Shown here: in pieces, positions 19,536-30,003 of the stretch
How the letters are laid out: every line of letters begins with the position of its first letter
Position numbering within the stretch: position 1 is the stretch's first letter
DNA from: Arthrospira sp. PCC 9108
GTDB taxonomy: Bacteria; Cyanobacteriota; Cyanobacteriia; Cyanobacteriales; Microcoleaceae
DNA length: 64,000 bases
Direction of reading: 5' to 3'
Assembly: GCA_016745315.1 (NCBI GenBank)
Contig: CP066886.1
Location: forward strand, 5,828,501 to 5,892,500
Notes under the pieces: generated by a model
Seen by the model: the letters and a program-made list of their open reading frames with translations, nothing else
Databases searched by the model: none
What the model was told of the DNA's origin: nothing
Made by a program: the position numbers and the translations under genes

Positions 19536-22500
19536 GGTTGTATGGCTCCATTAAATCAATAATTTGGTCAAATAAAAGATGATTAACATACCAATTTAAA
19601 CCTTCAATAATTACCGTATGTTCGGGAGGGATTTGAGCAATTAAGCCCCTAAGTTGAGATTCCCTGGCTGCCATAGCTGCTCGATAGAATTGTTTAATCC
19701 ATTCATAGTCTAAAATATCAATATCCTTTGTAGTTAAACGAGGTGGCCCCAAGGAGGATGAGGAAGAAGAGTTAGAAATAGATTTGCCATAAATGTAGTT
19801 TACCCCAAGATTGGCACTAATGCAATCAAGAAGAGTTTTAATATTAAAAGGTTTGTGGATTAAGTCGTTACAGCCTGTAGCCAGAATTGAGGCTCGCTCA
19901 GACTCAAAAGCATGAGCGGTAATCGCAATAATGATGGTAGACCGACCCTCTGGAGTTTGTCGAATCTTCTGGGTAGCTTGATAACCATCCATAACCGGCA
20001 TTCTCATATCCATTAAAATTAGATGTGGATGCCATAGTTGCCATAAATCGCAAGCCTGTTGACCATTTTCGGCTTCTTGGACTTGAAAACCCAAGGGAGT
20101 TAAAATATTAACTAATAGTTGGCGATGATTAAAATTATCTTCCACTAAAAGAATCCGATAATTAGGTTGATTGGGAGCCATATTAATGCAGCTAATGTCA
20201 TCAAGAGTTAATTCTTCTTCCGGGAGATATTCGATGTCAATATTTTCAGATTTGATGACTTCAACGGGGATATTAAACATAAATTTTGCCCCCCCATCTA
20301 CCACACTAACAATGGTAATTTTTCCACCCATTAAACTAACATATTGCTGAGAAATTGCTAAACCCAAACCAGTACCTTGTTGATGTCTGCGACCCACGTC
20401 GGTTTGTACAAATGGTTTAAATAAGCGTTCTTGTTCGTCGGGAGTAATACCAGGTCCGGTATCTTCTACCTCAAAATAAAGTTGGCTAACAGAGCTAACA
20501 AATGATACCCGCAGGGTGACAGAACCAGCATCAGTAAACTTGATGGCATTATCTAGTAAATTGACTAAAACTTGCCTAAGTTTTGACTCATCAGTTTGGA
20601 CATAATCAGGAATATCTTGCTGTAACTGTATATTCATCACTAAATTCTTAGAACTCGCCTTAATTTGGAGCATGGTATTAATCCGCTTTAGTAAAGTTAT
20701 CAGGTTAAAATTGGTAGGATTTAAGGTTACTGCTCCGGCTTCTATTTTAGATAAATCTAGGACTTCATTAATTAGGGATAATAGATATTTTCCTGATTGT
20801 TGGATGATTTGTAGATACTCTTGTTGTTGGGAAGTAAGACCGTAATTTTGCCCTAAAAGTTGGGTAAAACCCAGAATAGCATTTAAAGGGGTACGGAGTT
20901 CATGACTCATATTGGCTAAAAATTCGCTTTTAGCTCGGTTGGCGGTGTCGGCGGCTTCTTTGGCTTGTTGAAGTTGGGTAAATAGTTCGGCTTGGTAGAT
21001 AGCTACTCCCAACTGTCGAGCAATTTGGGTTAGTAATTTTACTTCATGGTGGAGCCATTTACGGGATTCTTTTTGGTAGGTGGCTAATATACCCCACAGG
21101 GTTTCACCTACATAAACAGGAACTCCTAGATATGCTTGAATATTGAGACTTTTTAATAGTTTAATCTGACTTTCCGAAATACTACTATCTTGGTGACTAT
21201 CAGCCATGACAACCTGACCTGATTTAAGATGCTTGACTACGAGTTTAATATGGGGAGATTCTTGGTTGTGTTTTGCGGATATGATTCGCAAATCTGGTAA
21301 TAATAAATGGTGGTAGTAATTGTCAGGGTTTTTAAATTTATGAATGACCACACTATCACAGTCTAAAATTTGTTGTACGTCTTTGGTAGTATTGTCAAAA
21401 ATCTGATCTAGTTCTAAGGTTTGACTAATCTGTTGAATCAGTTGGGTAATTGCCATTTCTCTGACTAGGCTTTCTCGCAAGGCTTCCTCTGCTTGAGTTC
21501 GGTCATTTAATTCTACTTGTAACTGATGATATAGTTCGGCTTGGTAAATAGCGATCGCCAGTTGAGTTGCTAATTGTTTAAGAAGCTGAATTTCCCAATT
21601 TTCCCAGTTTCGCAGATGTGCTACATGATGGACAATTAATAGCCCCCATAAATTATCTCCCTGATAAATTGGCACAGAAATCCGAGATTTTGCTTGCAGA
21701 TTAAAGGAATAATGCTGAGGAGAAAATGCTCTGAGATTAGCATCATTATCATAGATAATTAATGGTTCTTTTTGGTCATTTTGTTGGCCATGATTATACA
21801 AATAATCCTGATATTTACAGCCCAGAATTGTGTCGATTCCTGGCACAATTGACTCATGGGTAACAGTGGCTAAATTTTGGTCATGACAGCGGAGAATTAA
21901 CACCCTATCTAAGTCAAGTAAGTGACGCAATTCATTAACTGTATTTTGCAGAATATCATCAAGATTGAGAGATTGACTAATATGGAGAGTTAGTTGATAC
22001 AGAAGATGCTCTCTTTCTGCCTGTTGGCGTAGGTGTTCTTCGGTTTTTTTGCGGTTAGTAATATCTTCAGCAATGCGAGCAACTCTGACTACATCGCCTC
22101 GCTCATTTTTAATAGGGAAAGCGCGATCGCAAATCCACAGCATATCACCATCAGGCTTAAATATGCGATATTCTATAAACCTAGATTGAGCATATTCTTG
22201 ATAGGAAAAATTGACGATTACTGACTGTAAATCATCAGGATGTACGGCTTCTAACCAGGAGCCGGGATCATCATAAACAGCCTGACAACTACGACCCCAA
22301 ATTTTTTCATAGGCTGGACTGATATAAAACAATTTGTCTCCCCTAGGACTGGTAAGCCAGAAAACATCTTGAATATGATTAACTACTTGGCTAAATCTCT
22401 CTTCACTTTCCTGTAGAGCTTCTTGGGTTTTACAGCGCTCTGTAATATCGCGAAAACAAACTACATAAAATGGTCTTTGTAACCACTCAGTTTCAGCGAC

Positions 22501-23544
22501 AGTCATTTCTACCATGACCAGTCCCCGTTCTGGGTTAAGAATTCCCAATTGTGCTACATCTCCCACAGTTATTGGTAGTCCTAACTCATGGTTAATTAAC
22601 TCTTCGGAAGTGCGTCCAAATAAATTTAATCCAGCGGGATTGACTGCATGAACTATTCCTTGGCAATCTACCATTAAAATACTATCAGAAATACTATTAA
22701 AAATTACTTGTAAACGAGCTTCGCTTTCTTGAAGTTGGGATTCTATGAGTTTGTGGGAAGTAATATCTTGGGCGGTTCCTAAGACTTGTACAGCCAGACC
22801 ATTGGCATCTTTGGTAAATGGCACTTCCTGGGCTCGCAACCAGCGATAGGAGCCATTTTTATGGCGCATCCGGTATTCAATATCTAAAACTTCTCCCTCT
22901 GATAAGGCAGAGACTTGCTCTAATATGGTTTCTAATATAGGTAAATCATCGGGGTGAATCTGCTCCCAGAAAAAGCGATCGCCCAGCTTTTGTAAATCTT
23001 CTGGAGAAAAACCTAGGATGTTAATAATTTGGTTATTTACATAAACATTTTGTAAGTTTTTGGGTTCATAAATATATATGAGTTTTGGAAAACTATTAAT
23101 GATGGTCTCTATAAATAATTTGTCTTCATATAAATTGGGGGTACGGTGATTAGGATCTGAGGAAATTGTCTGATGATTATGGGCTTGACCCAAAGCTAAA
23201 CTTAATCTGAGCGATCGCTCTATTTCCTCAAGAATAAGTCTATTTATGGGCAGATAATCTGTGGCACCCATATTCAAAGCAGCTAGACCCGCTTCTGAGT
23301 TGTCCACTAAGGCAATAACTGGGGTAGGTAGTACCCGATCAATCCAATCTCGAAGCCAATATGTAGTATAATCAATAAGGTAAAGATGATATTCAGGGAA
23401 AGTCTGCTCGAAAGGCTCTAAGGTAGGGGAGTATCGCTCTAATTTAACAGAAAGCGATCGCATAAATTGTAGCAACTGTCGTAGTTGAACTTCATAAGCA
23501 TCATCATTTGTTACCAGGAGAATATTAAAGGGTCTGTAGTTCAT
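19528..23544 (-). CDS. Multi-sensor hybrid histidine kinase
   Basis: About 1338 aa. Start placed at ATG 23544 because of the strong Shine-Dalgarno GAAGGTGAG 7 nt upstream; the frame extends 41 codons further. Order: degenerate receiver-like domain, PAS, PAS, PAS, GAF, GAF, HisKA (NMSHELRTPLNAIL), HATPase (NLLDNAIKF, GTGLGLAIS), receiver (ILLVEDNFNHR, LILMDMRMPVMDG), and a ~90-residue C-terminal tail with a Ser-rich linker. The output is phosphotransfer, probably to the overlapping downstream hybrid kinase. Confidence 0.9.
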   Translation of the reverse strand: MNYRPFNILLVTNDDAYEVQLRQLLQFMRSLSVKLERYSPTLEPFEQTFPEYHLYLIDYTTYWLRDWIDRVLPTPVIALVDNSEAGLAALNMGATDYLPINRLILEEIERSLRLSLALGQAHNHQTISSDPNHRTPNLYEDKLFIETIINSFPKLIYIYEPKNLQNVYVNNQIINILGFSPEDLQKLGDRFFWEQIHPDDLPILETILEQVSALSEGEVLDIEYRMRHKNGSYRWLRAQEVPFTKDANGLAVQVLGTAQDITSHKLIESQLQESEARLQVIFNSISDSILMVDCQGIVHAVNPAGLNLFGRTSEELINHELGLPITVGDVAQLGILNPERGLVMVEMTVAETEWLQRPFYVVCFRDITERCKTQEALQESEERFSQVVNHIQDVFWLTSPRGDKLFYISPAYEKIWGRSCQAVYDDPGSWLEAVHPDDLQSVIVNFSYQEYAQSRFIEYRIFKPDGDMLWICDRAFPIKNERGDVVRVARIAEDITNRKKTEEHLRQQAEREHLLYQLTLHISQSLNLDDILQNTVNELRHLLDLDRVLILRCHDQNLATVTHESIVPGIDTILGCKYQDYLYNHGQQNDQKEPLIIYDNDANLRAFSPQHYSFNLQAKSRISVPIYQGDNLWGLLIVHHVAHLRNWENWEIQLLKQLATQLAIAIYQAELYHQLQVELNDRTQAEEALRESLVREMAITQLIQQISQTLELDQIFDNTTKDVQQILDCDSVVIHKFKNPDNYYHHLLLPDLRIISAKHNQESPHIKLVVKHLKSGQVVMADSHQDSSISESQIKLLKSLNIQAYLGVPVYVGETLWGILATYQKESRKWLHHEVKLLTQIARQLGVAIYQAELFTQLQQAKEAADTANRAKSEFLANMSHELRTPLNAILGFTQLLGQNYGLTSQQQEYLQIIQQSGKYLLSLINEVLDLSKIEAGAVTLNPTNFNLITLLKRINTMLQIKASSKNLVMNIQLQQDIPDYVQTDESKLRQVLVNLLDNAIKFTDAGSVTLRVSFVSSVSQLYFEVEDTGPGITPDEQERLFKPFVQTDVGRRHQQGTGLGLAISQQYVSLMGGKITIVSVVDGGAKFMFNIPVEVIKSENIDIEYLPEEELTLDDISCINMAPNQPNYRILLVEDNFNHRQLLVNILTPLGFQVQEAENGQQACDLWQLWHPHLILMDMRMPVMDGYQATQKIRQTPEGRSTIIIAITAHAFESERASILATGCNDLIHKPFNIKTLLDCISANLGVNYIYGKSISNSSSSSSLGPPRLTTKDIDILDYEWIKQFYRAAMAARESQLRGLIAQIPPEHTVIIEGLNWYVNHLLFDQIIDLMEPYNHG

Positions 23545-23728
23545 AACATTCTCACCTTCTCTTGAGTCATAGTTAACAGGAAAGATCTGGCAACCCAAAC
23601 TAACCCCGGAGTTACTGATAGTTACCATTGTACCAGTATAAATGACAATATATGGCTGATGATGCAACCAGAGTTTTTTGGGTAAAACTGTTTATACATG
23701 ACAAACACCAAATACCTTAGTATATATT

Positions 23729-25399
23729 ATGATAATTACTATGAACGGCGAACCCGCACATATTTTAGGTATGGAATTTGAATATCCTAATGATCCAGTA
23801 CCTCTCAACTCACCTTTTTACATCGATCGCCCACCTATTGAAGAACTAGCCTACCGAGAAATACAGAAACCGGGAAGTGTGATCCGTATTCGTGCCCCTA
23901 GGAAAATGGGGAAAAGTTCTCTGTTGCAAAGAATTTTAGCTTATGGTAAACAAAACAATTATCATGTAGTCAATTTAGATTTGAGACAAACTGAAGCCTC
24001 AATGTTATCAGATCTGAATCGTTTTCTGCGGTGGTTTTGTGCCATTGTCGGTCATTGCCTAAATTTACCATCTAGGTTAGATGACTATTGGGATGAGGAT
24101 ATCGGCAGTAAAGTTAGCTGTACAATTTATCTAAAATACTTGCTAGATTTAATCGATGCACCTCTGATCATAACCATTAATGAAGTTAACTATCTGTTTG
24201 AGTATCCCCAAGTAGCGGGGGAGTTTTTGCCGATGTTGCGGTCTTGGCATGAGGAAGCTAGACAATCGGAAGAAATGCAAAAATTGCGATTAGTTATGGT
24301 ACATTCAACGGAGGTTTATATTCCCCTAAAATTAAATCAATCTCCCTTTAATGTGGGACTCCCGATCCGACTGCCATTTTTTACTCCTGAACAGGTTAAA
24401 GATTTAGCCAAACGTCATGAAATAGAGGATGATGATGGCAATTTAGTCACGGATTTAATGGATATGGTGGGAGGCCATCCCTACTTAGTTAGGTTAGCTT
24501 TATATCATCTGGTAGTGACCGATAATAATGACCATAAAAGCATGGGCGATCGCCTCCAAAAAATCCTCAGCGAAGCCTATACACAAGGAGGCATTTATAA
24601 TCAACACCTGTGCGAACAATTAGCAATTCTTAAAGAGCAACCGGAACTATTACAAATTTTGCAGGCAATTGTGATGTCCAATGAAGAAATTACGGTGGAA
24701 CCCATTGCTGCTTATAAATTAGAAAGTTTGGGGTTGGTCAAGCTAGAAGGAAATCAAGCGATCGTCAGTTGTCAACTCTATCGCCAGTATTTTAAATACC
24801 TCCATGAAAAAGGAATCTTTAATCAATATTCTCGGCTCCATGAATTAGAATCGATAAATCAGCAACTGGAGAAAATAGCTAATATAGATGATTTAACTCA
24901 AATTCCCAATCGTCGTTTTCTGTTTTCTTACTTAGAAAAACAATGGCAAAAACATAGTCAGAGAGGGGAGGTTATTTCTCTGATTTTGTGTGATATTGAC
25001 TGCTTTAAGCTCTATAATGATACCTATGGACATATTGCCGGGGATCAGTGCTTACAAAAAGTAGCGAAAGTTATGGAATCTAGTCTTCATCATCCCACGG
25101 ATATAGTAGCGCGTTATGGGGGCGAAGAATTAGCGATTATTTTACCAGAAACCACATCAACGCAAGCCTTAAATTTAGCGCAAATCATTCGCAAAAATAT
25201 TAAACTCTTGAAGATAGTGCATGAAAAATCCTTATGTGCAGATAAAATTATTACCCTTAGCATGGGAGTAGCTAGTATAATTCCCAAAACCCACATCAAC
25301 CACTTTTACTTAATGCAAGCGGCTGATGAAGCATTATATCAATCCAAAAATCAAGGACGCGATCGCATAACCACTAAAAACCTAACCATCAGCCTTTAA
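23729..25399 (+). CDS. AAA-like (nSTAND type) domain fused to GGDEF
   Basis: 556 aa. The first ~350 residues are an AAA-like domain of the type found in cyanobacterial WD40/STAND proteins: PFYIDRPPIEE entry, a P-loop APRKMGKSSLLQRIL, and the GLPIRLPFFTPEQV and GGHPYLVRLA signatures. A GGDEF domain follows with an intact RYGGEELAIILPE. The architecture implies nucleotide-gated c-di-GMP synthesis (inference). Divergent from the big kinase and separated from it by a short intergenic region. ATG 23741 is a possible alternative start. Confidence 0.85.
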   Translation: MIITMNGEPAHILGMEFEYPNDPVPLNSPFYIDRPPIEELAYREIQKPGSVIRIRAPRKMGKSSLLQRILAYGKQNNYHVVNLDLRQTEASMLSDLNRFLRWFCAIVGHCLNLPSRLDDYWDEDIGSKVSCTIYLKYLLDLIDAPLIITINEVNYLFEYPQVAGEFLPMLRSWHEEARQSEEMQKLRLVMVHSTEVYIPLKLNQSPFNVGLPIRLPFFTPEQVKDLAKRHEIEDDDGNLVTDLMDMVGGHPYLVRLALYHLVVTDNNDHKSMGDRLQKILSEAYTQGGIYNQHLCEQLAILKEQPELLQILQAIVMSNEEITVEPIAAYKLESLGLVKLEGNQAIVSCQLYRQYFKYLHEKGIFNQYSRLHELESINQQLEKIANIDDLTQIPNRRFLFSYLEKQWQKHSQRGEVISLILCDIDCFKLYNDTYGHIAGDQCLQKVAKVMESSLHHPTDIVARYGGEELAIILPETTSTQALNLAQIIRKNIKLLKIVHEKSLCADKIITLSMGVASIIPKTHINHFYLMQAADEALYQSKNQGRDRITTKNLTISL

Positions 25400-25621
25400 A
25401 TTAGTGACTGACTCCCCCAATTTTGATATAATGGCAATAGCTGTTTTTGTATAACAAATCACCGATGTTGTCATTAAGTTTAGTCTAGATTTTGTGTTTA
25501 TTTAGCCTGATTGAATTTCAGAAACTGAAAGCCTCCCCAATGAACAAGCAAAAACCAACTTCACACCAGGACCCATCATAATTAGCCTAAAAGACCCGGA
25601 CCGCGCGATTCCATAGCAATA

Positions 25622-25952
25622 GTGCATCCCAACCCGGACCGGCGGCTGGCTTTGACTCCCTCGGGGGAAGTATTAGCCACAGAAACCCGCCAAAACCGAA
25701 TTAGACTGCTAGAAGACTCTAAGGGGAGGGGGTAGCAGACAGTTTCGTGGTAGTTGTAATCGGAATGAGGGAATAGGTTATAAACTGCTTTTTATTCCCT
25801 TCAATAGCAATGGTTGCCCGGAAGGATACTACCAAGACTTTTTAACTCGATTTTTAATCGATCCTGCTATCCCAACCACCATAGGGCGACCAGTAGGATG
25901 ATTAGTTTTACCTGATGGTAGCTTCCTATTTACTGAAAAAATGAATAATGAC
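25622..25952 (+). pseudogene. Remnant of a PQQ-dependent sugar/sorbosone dehydrogenase
   Basis: Translated pieces in different frames match the propeller repeats of PQQ-dependent glucose/sorbosone dehydrogenases: LALTPSGEVLATETRQNRI (25643 on), then DFLTRFLIDPAIPTTIGRPVG, an in-frame TGA, and LVLPDGSFLFTEKMN. No start, no intact frame. It fills most of the 613-bp gap between the two AAA-type genes. Confidence 0.65.
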
Positions 25953-26012
25953 ATTTATTGATTTCAAAAAACAGCTAATTTTTAGTTTTAAAAAAGCGAG
26001 GTTTTATGATTT

Positions 26013-29000
26013 ATGAGTACATCTATTTATCAAGTTGGTGGAAGTTTACCAACGGGTCATATTAGTTATGTAGAACGCCATGCAGATGCCGAACTTTATC
26101 AGGCTTTAAAAGGGGGGGAATTTTGTTATATTTTCAATGCGCGCCAGATGGGGAAATCATCTTTAATGGTGCGGACTATGCACCGCTTACAACAAGATGA
26201 ATTTATCTGTATAAGCCTAGATATGACTCAGGTGGGCGGGGAAATCATTAACCCTCAACAATGGTATAAGGGAGTAATTGTTAATCTGTGGCTTAGTTTA
26301 AAATTAAAGAATAAGTTTGATTATAAACAATGGTGGAAAGACCATGATGATTTATCCTTAATTCAGCGACTAGAACAGTTTGTTCATCAGGGAATTTTGG
26401 CGAATATTTCCTGCCAAAAAATCGTGATTTTTATTGATGAAATAGACAATTTATTGAGCCTGAATTTTCCGACGGATGATTTCTTTGCATTTATTCGCTT
26501 TTGCTATAATCAACGGGCGACTAACCCCGAATATAATCGCCTGACATTTGTTTTGTTAGGGGTAGCTACTCCTGGGGATTTAATTCGCGATCGCACTCGC
26601 ACCCCTTTTAATATTGGTACAGCCATCAAACTCTCAGGATTTACCCCAGAAGAAGCCGAACCTTTAGCCCAAGGTTTAGAGGCTAAATTTGGTTGTGGAA
26701 AAACCCTAATTAGAGAAATTATTAAATGGACAGACGGACAACCATTTTTAACTCAAAAAATCTGTAGATTAATGATGACTATGGGAACCGAAACCGAAGC
26801 CCATTCTCTCTTAAAAGGATTAGAGGTATTTTGGGTTGAGTCGATTGTCTATCGGTACATTATCGACCGTTGGGAATCTCAAGACGAACCGGAACACCTG
26901 CGAACTATTCGTAATCGTATCCTCTATAATCAGCGATTTGTCGGACGCTTACTGAGTATCTATCAACAGGTATTAGATAATCATCATATCAAGGCTGATG
27001 ATAGTCGAGAACAAATAGAACTATTGTTATCAGGATTAGTCCTAGAAGAACAGGGCAATATCCTAGTCAAAAACCGCATATATCAAGCTATATTTAATCG
27101 TGAATGGGTGCGAGAGCAATTAATGGTGTTAAGACCCTATTCTCAAGCATTTGAAGCCTGGATACAATCAGGAAAAACAGATATTTCTCGTTTATTAAGA
27201 GGTCAAGCCTTGCAAGAGGCTCAACATTGGTCTCATCAGAAAAGCCTCAGTGATGACGACTATCAATTTTTGTCAGCTTCGACGGAATTAGAAGCCTTAG
27301 AAGTCAAAAAAACCCTAGAAATTGAGCGTGCCAAAACTATAGAATTGCAACTGGTAGCCCAGCAAAAAATGACCAGACTGCAAAGATTACTTTTAGGGGC
27401 AGTTAGTGGAGGTTTTGCGATTACATTAATTCTGGGTTTATCGACATTTTGGCAATATCGACAAGCTAAGATTAGCGAAATTCACGCCCTCACGCAATCC
27501 TCAGAAGCCTTCCTCGCCCTCAACCGTCCTTTAGAGGCACTGTTACAAGCTATTAAAGCCCAAAAATCTCTAAACCACCTGGTCTGGTCTGACTCCTCAA
27601 TCAAGGCTCAGGTTGAGTCGGTGCTATCACAAACAGCCTATAGTGTTCAAGAGTTTAACCGCTTTTCTGGACATAGGGGTTCTATTAATAATATTAGTTT
27701 CAGTCCTGATGGCAGATTAATTGCTTCTGTGGGTCAGGATAAAACGGTGAAACTGTGGCAGCCAGATGGTGAACTTTGGGCTAATATAAGCAGCTTTGCT
27801 GATGAAACGATCGCCATTAATTTCAGCCCGGATAATCACCAAATAGCCGTTGGGGTGAGGGATGGAAATGTGCAAGTTTGGAATGTCAAACCAACTCCCC
27901 CCACCCTCGAATATTCCTGGGAGGCACACCAACAACCTGTGATGTACGTCGTCTTTAGTCCTGATGGTAAAATGATCGCCTCAGTTAGTCTTGATGGCAG
28001 TGCCAAACTGTGGAAAATTAACGGAGAATTACTCACCACCCTAACCAATGATGGAATCCCACGGCGGGCGATCGCCTTTAGTCCTGATGGTGAAACGATC
28101 GCCGTTGGTGGAGAATCAGGAATTATCGAACTTTTTAAATCCAATGGTTCCCCCTTAAAAACCTTGCCCCATCATGAAGGGGAAGTGATGAAGATCGCCT
28201 TTAGTCCCGACTATGATCAACTGGTTTCAGCTAGTCGCGATCGCACCATAAAAATTAGCAATACCAAGGGAGAAATCCTCCAAACCATCAAAGACCATGA
28301 TGATGAAGTTTGGGCTATTGCCTTTAGTCCAGACCGCCAATTTATCGCCTCTGGGAGTCGCGACCAAACCGTGCGATTGTGGAAAAAAAGCCCCATAGAT
28401 CAACTGTACTACCCCCGGGAAGTATTTCGCAGTCACCAGGGCGAAGTTGATGCTGTCTCCTTTAGTCCCGATAGCCAAACCCTAGTTTCTGGGTCTTGGG
28501 ATCGGACTTTACGACTGTGGAAAACCCATCATCCCCTGATGACCAACTTTCCGGCTCATGAGGGAGAAATTTGGGATATTGTGTTTAATGCCACCTCTGG
28601 GGTCATGGCTTCTGCTTCTAGTGACCAAACCATCAAGTTATGGGACTTCATGGGAAACCCCCTAGCCACCTTGACAGGTCATATCACCAGAGTCAACCAA
28701 CTCGCCTTTAGTCCTAATGGAGAATGGTTAGCCTCCAGTTCCCATGATGGTACTGTGAAACTATGGAACTTGGCATCTAATTCCGTCCACCGTAACTTCA
28801 CGGACCATCAAGCCAGTGTTTGGGGGCTGCAATTTACGCCAGATAGCCAAAAACTGGTGACAGCGAGTTGGGATAATACCCTAAAAATGTGGGACAAATA
28901 TGGCAATATTCTCCAGGTTTTCAGCGGACATACCGGGGCGGTTTGGGGGGTTGATATTCGTTCTGATGGTGAGATGATGGTGTCTAGTTCCCATGATAAT

Positions 29001-29516
29001 ATGCTCAAACTCTGGGGTTTAGATGGTAGATTGTATTCTGGGCTAAATGGTCATAAAGATGGCGTCTGGTCTGTGTTGTTTAGCCCTGATGGTGATCTGA
29101 TCGCCTCTGGAAGTCGCGATCGCACTGTCAAATTGTGGCTGTGGGACCCCACCGCACAAACTTACAACCTTGACCACACCCTATCAGGTCATCAGGGTAT
29201 CGTGATTCAAGTAGCCTTTAGCAATAATGGACAATACCTGGCTTCTGCTAGTGAGGATCAAACCGTCAGGGTCTGGAGTCGCTATGGTGATAGCCTAGTT
29301 CATTTGGGGGGAAACTGTGGCATGGTCAGAACCGTAGAATTTAGCCCTGATGACCAAATTCTGGCTAATGGGGGGGCTAATGGCACGATCACCCTCTGGC
29401 AAATTGACAATATTTTGGGTCTCAATACCCTAGAATATGCCTGTGATTGGATACGGGATTATTTACGCACTAACCAGGATTTAGAAACCAGCGATCGCCG
29501 TCTTTGTGAATTTTAG
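26013..29516 (+). CDS. AAA-like / WD40-repeat protein (nSTAND type)
   Basis: 1167 aa. The N-terminal AAA-like domain carries the P-loop FNARQMGKSSLMVRT and Walker B-like KIVIFIDEIDNLL. A transmembrane-like helix (LLLGAVSGGFAITLILG) lies near residue 460. The C-terminal half contains 14 WD40 repeats (FSPDG...SGSRDRTVKLW type), enough for two seven-bladed propellers. Such proteins are thought to be sensors or scaffolds; the ligand is unknown. The AAA part is homologous to the AAA-GGDEF protein upstream. Confidence 0.9.
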   Translation: MSTSIYQVGGSLPTGHISYVERHADAELYQALKGGEFCYIFNARQMGKSSLMVRTMHRLQQDEFICISLDMTQVGGEIINPQQWYKGVIVNLWLSLKLKNKFDYKQWWKDHDDLSLIQRLEQFVHQGILANISCQKIVIFIDEIDNLLSLNFPTDDFFAFIRFCYNQRATNPEYNRLTFVLLGVATPGDLIRDRTRTPFNIGTAIKLSGFTPEEAEPLAQGLEAKFGCGKTLIREIIKWTDGQPFLTQKICRLMMTMGTETEAHSLLKGLEVFWVESIVYRYIIDRWESQDEPEHLRTIRNRILYNQRFVGRLLSIYQQVLDNHHIKADDSREQIELLLSGLVLEEQGNILVKNRIYQAIFNREWVREQLMVLRPYSQAFEAWIQSGKTDISRLLRGQALQEAQHWSHQKSLSDDDYQFLSASTELEALEVKKTLEIERAKTIELQLVAQQKMTRLQRLLLGAVSGGFAITLILGLSTFWQYRQAKISEIHALTQSSEAFLALNRPLEALLQAIKAQKSLNHLVWSDSSIKAQVESVLSQTAYSVQEFNRFSGHRGSINNISFSPDGRLIASVGQDKTVKLWQPDGELWANISSFADETIAINFSPDNHQIAVGVRDGNVQVWNVKPTPPTLEYSWEAHQQPVMYVVFSPDGKMIASVSLDGSAKLWKINGELLTTLTNDGIPRRAIAFSPDGETIAVGGESGIIELFKSNGSPLKTLPHHEGEVMKIAFSPDYDQLVSASRDRTIKISNTKGEILQTIKDHDDEVWAIAFSPDRQFIASGSRDQTVRLWKKSPIDQLYYPREVFRSHQGEVDAVSFSPDSQTLVSGSWDRTLRLWKTHHPLMTNFPAHEGEIWDIVFNATSGVMASASSDQTIKLWDFMGNPLATLTGHITRVNQLAFSPNGEWLASSSHDGTVKLWNLASNSVHRNFTDHQASVWGLQFTPDSQKLVTASWDNTLKMWDKYGNILQVFSGHTGAVWGVDIRSDGEMMVSSSHDNMLKLWGLDGRLYSGLNGHKDGVWSVLFSPDGDLIASGSRDRTVKLWLWDPTAQTYNLDHTLSGHQGIVIQVAFSNNGQYLASASEDQTVRVWSRYGDSLVHLGGNCGMVRTVEFSPDDQILANGGANGTITLWQIDNILGLNTLEYACDWIRDYLRTNQDLETSDRRLCEF

Positions 29517-29529
29517 GCCAAGGATAACT

Positions 29530-29967
29530 ATGGATCTGCCTTCGTTTTTGTGGTTATGGAAAATCGCCGCCTGGTCTATGGGTCTTTCCATCACCGCTTA
29601 TCTGATCTTAGCAATGACAGGAGGTTGGATGTTCATCTGTCGCCAGCAAAACGCTTCCCGTCCTCTGTGGTTGCGACCGCTTCATTATGCGATCGGTATG
29701 ATTATGGTCATTTTAGTTCTATTGTTGTTAACTGTGGGCATCATCGGAACTATTGGTCACTATGGAAACCTAGGACACTCTGTGCATCTTCCGGCTGGTT
29801 TGACCGTCGTGGCTTTAGTCTTGCTTTCCGCCTGGAGTGCCCACCAAATTAACCCAGAAAAATCTTGGGCGCGATCGCTTCACATTACTACCAATGTTAT
29901 TCTATTCTTGAGTTTTGCGATCGTCTCCCTCAGCGGTTGGGTCGTCGTTCAAAAATACCTGCCCTAA
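29530..29967 (+). CDS. DUF4079-family membrane protein
   Basis: 145 aa from ATG 29530, chosen for the AAGGA 5 nt upstream; the open frame begins at GTG 29506, overlapping the preceding gene. Four hydrophobic segments with His residues at helix ends (LHYAIGM, IGHYGNLGHS, SLHITTN), a pattern compatible with heme binding as in cytochrome b561-like bundles. Function unknown. Confidence 0.75.
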   Translation: MDLPSFLWLWKIAAWSMGLSITAYLILAMTGGWMFICRQQNASRPLWLRPLHYAIGMIMVILVLLLLTVGIIGTIGHYGNLGHSVHLPAGLTVVALVLLSAWSAHQINPEKSWARSLHITTNVILFLSFAIVSLSGWVVVQKYLP

Positions 29968-30003
29968 TTTAACCTGCCTTAAAACTTGATCACCAATTTA
30001 ATC

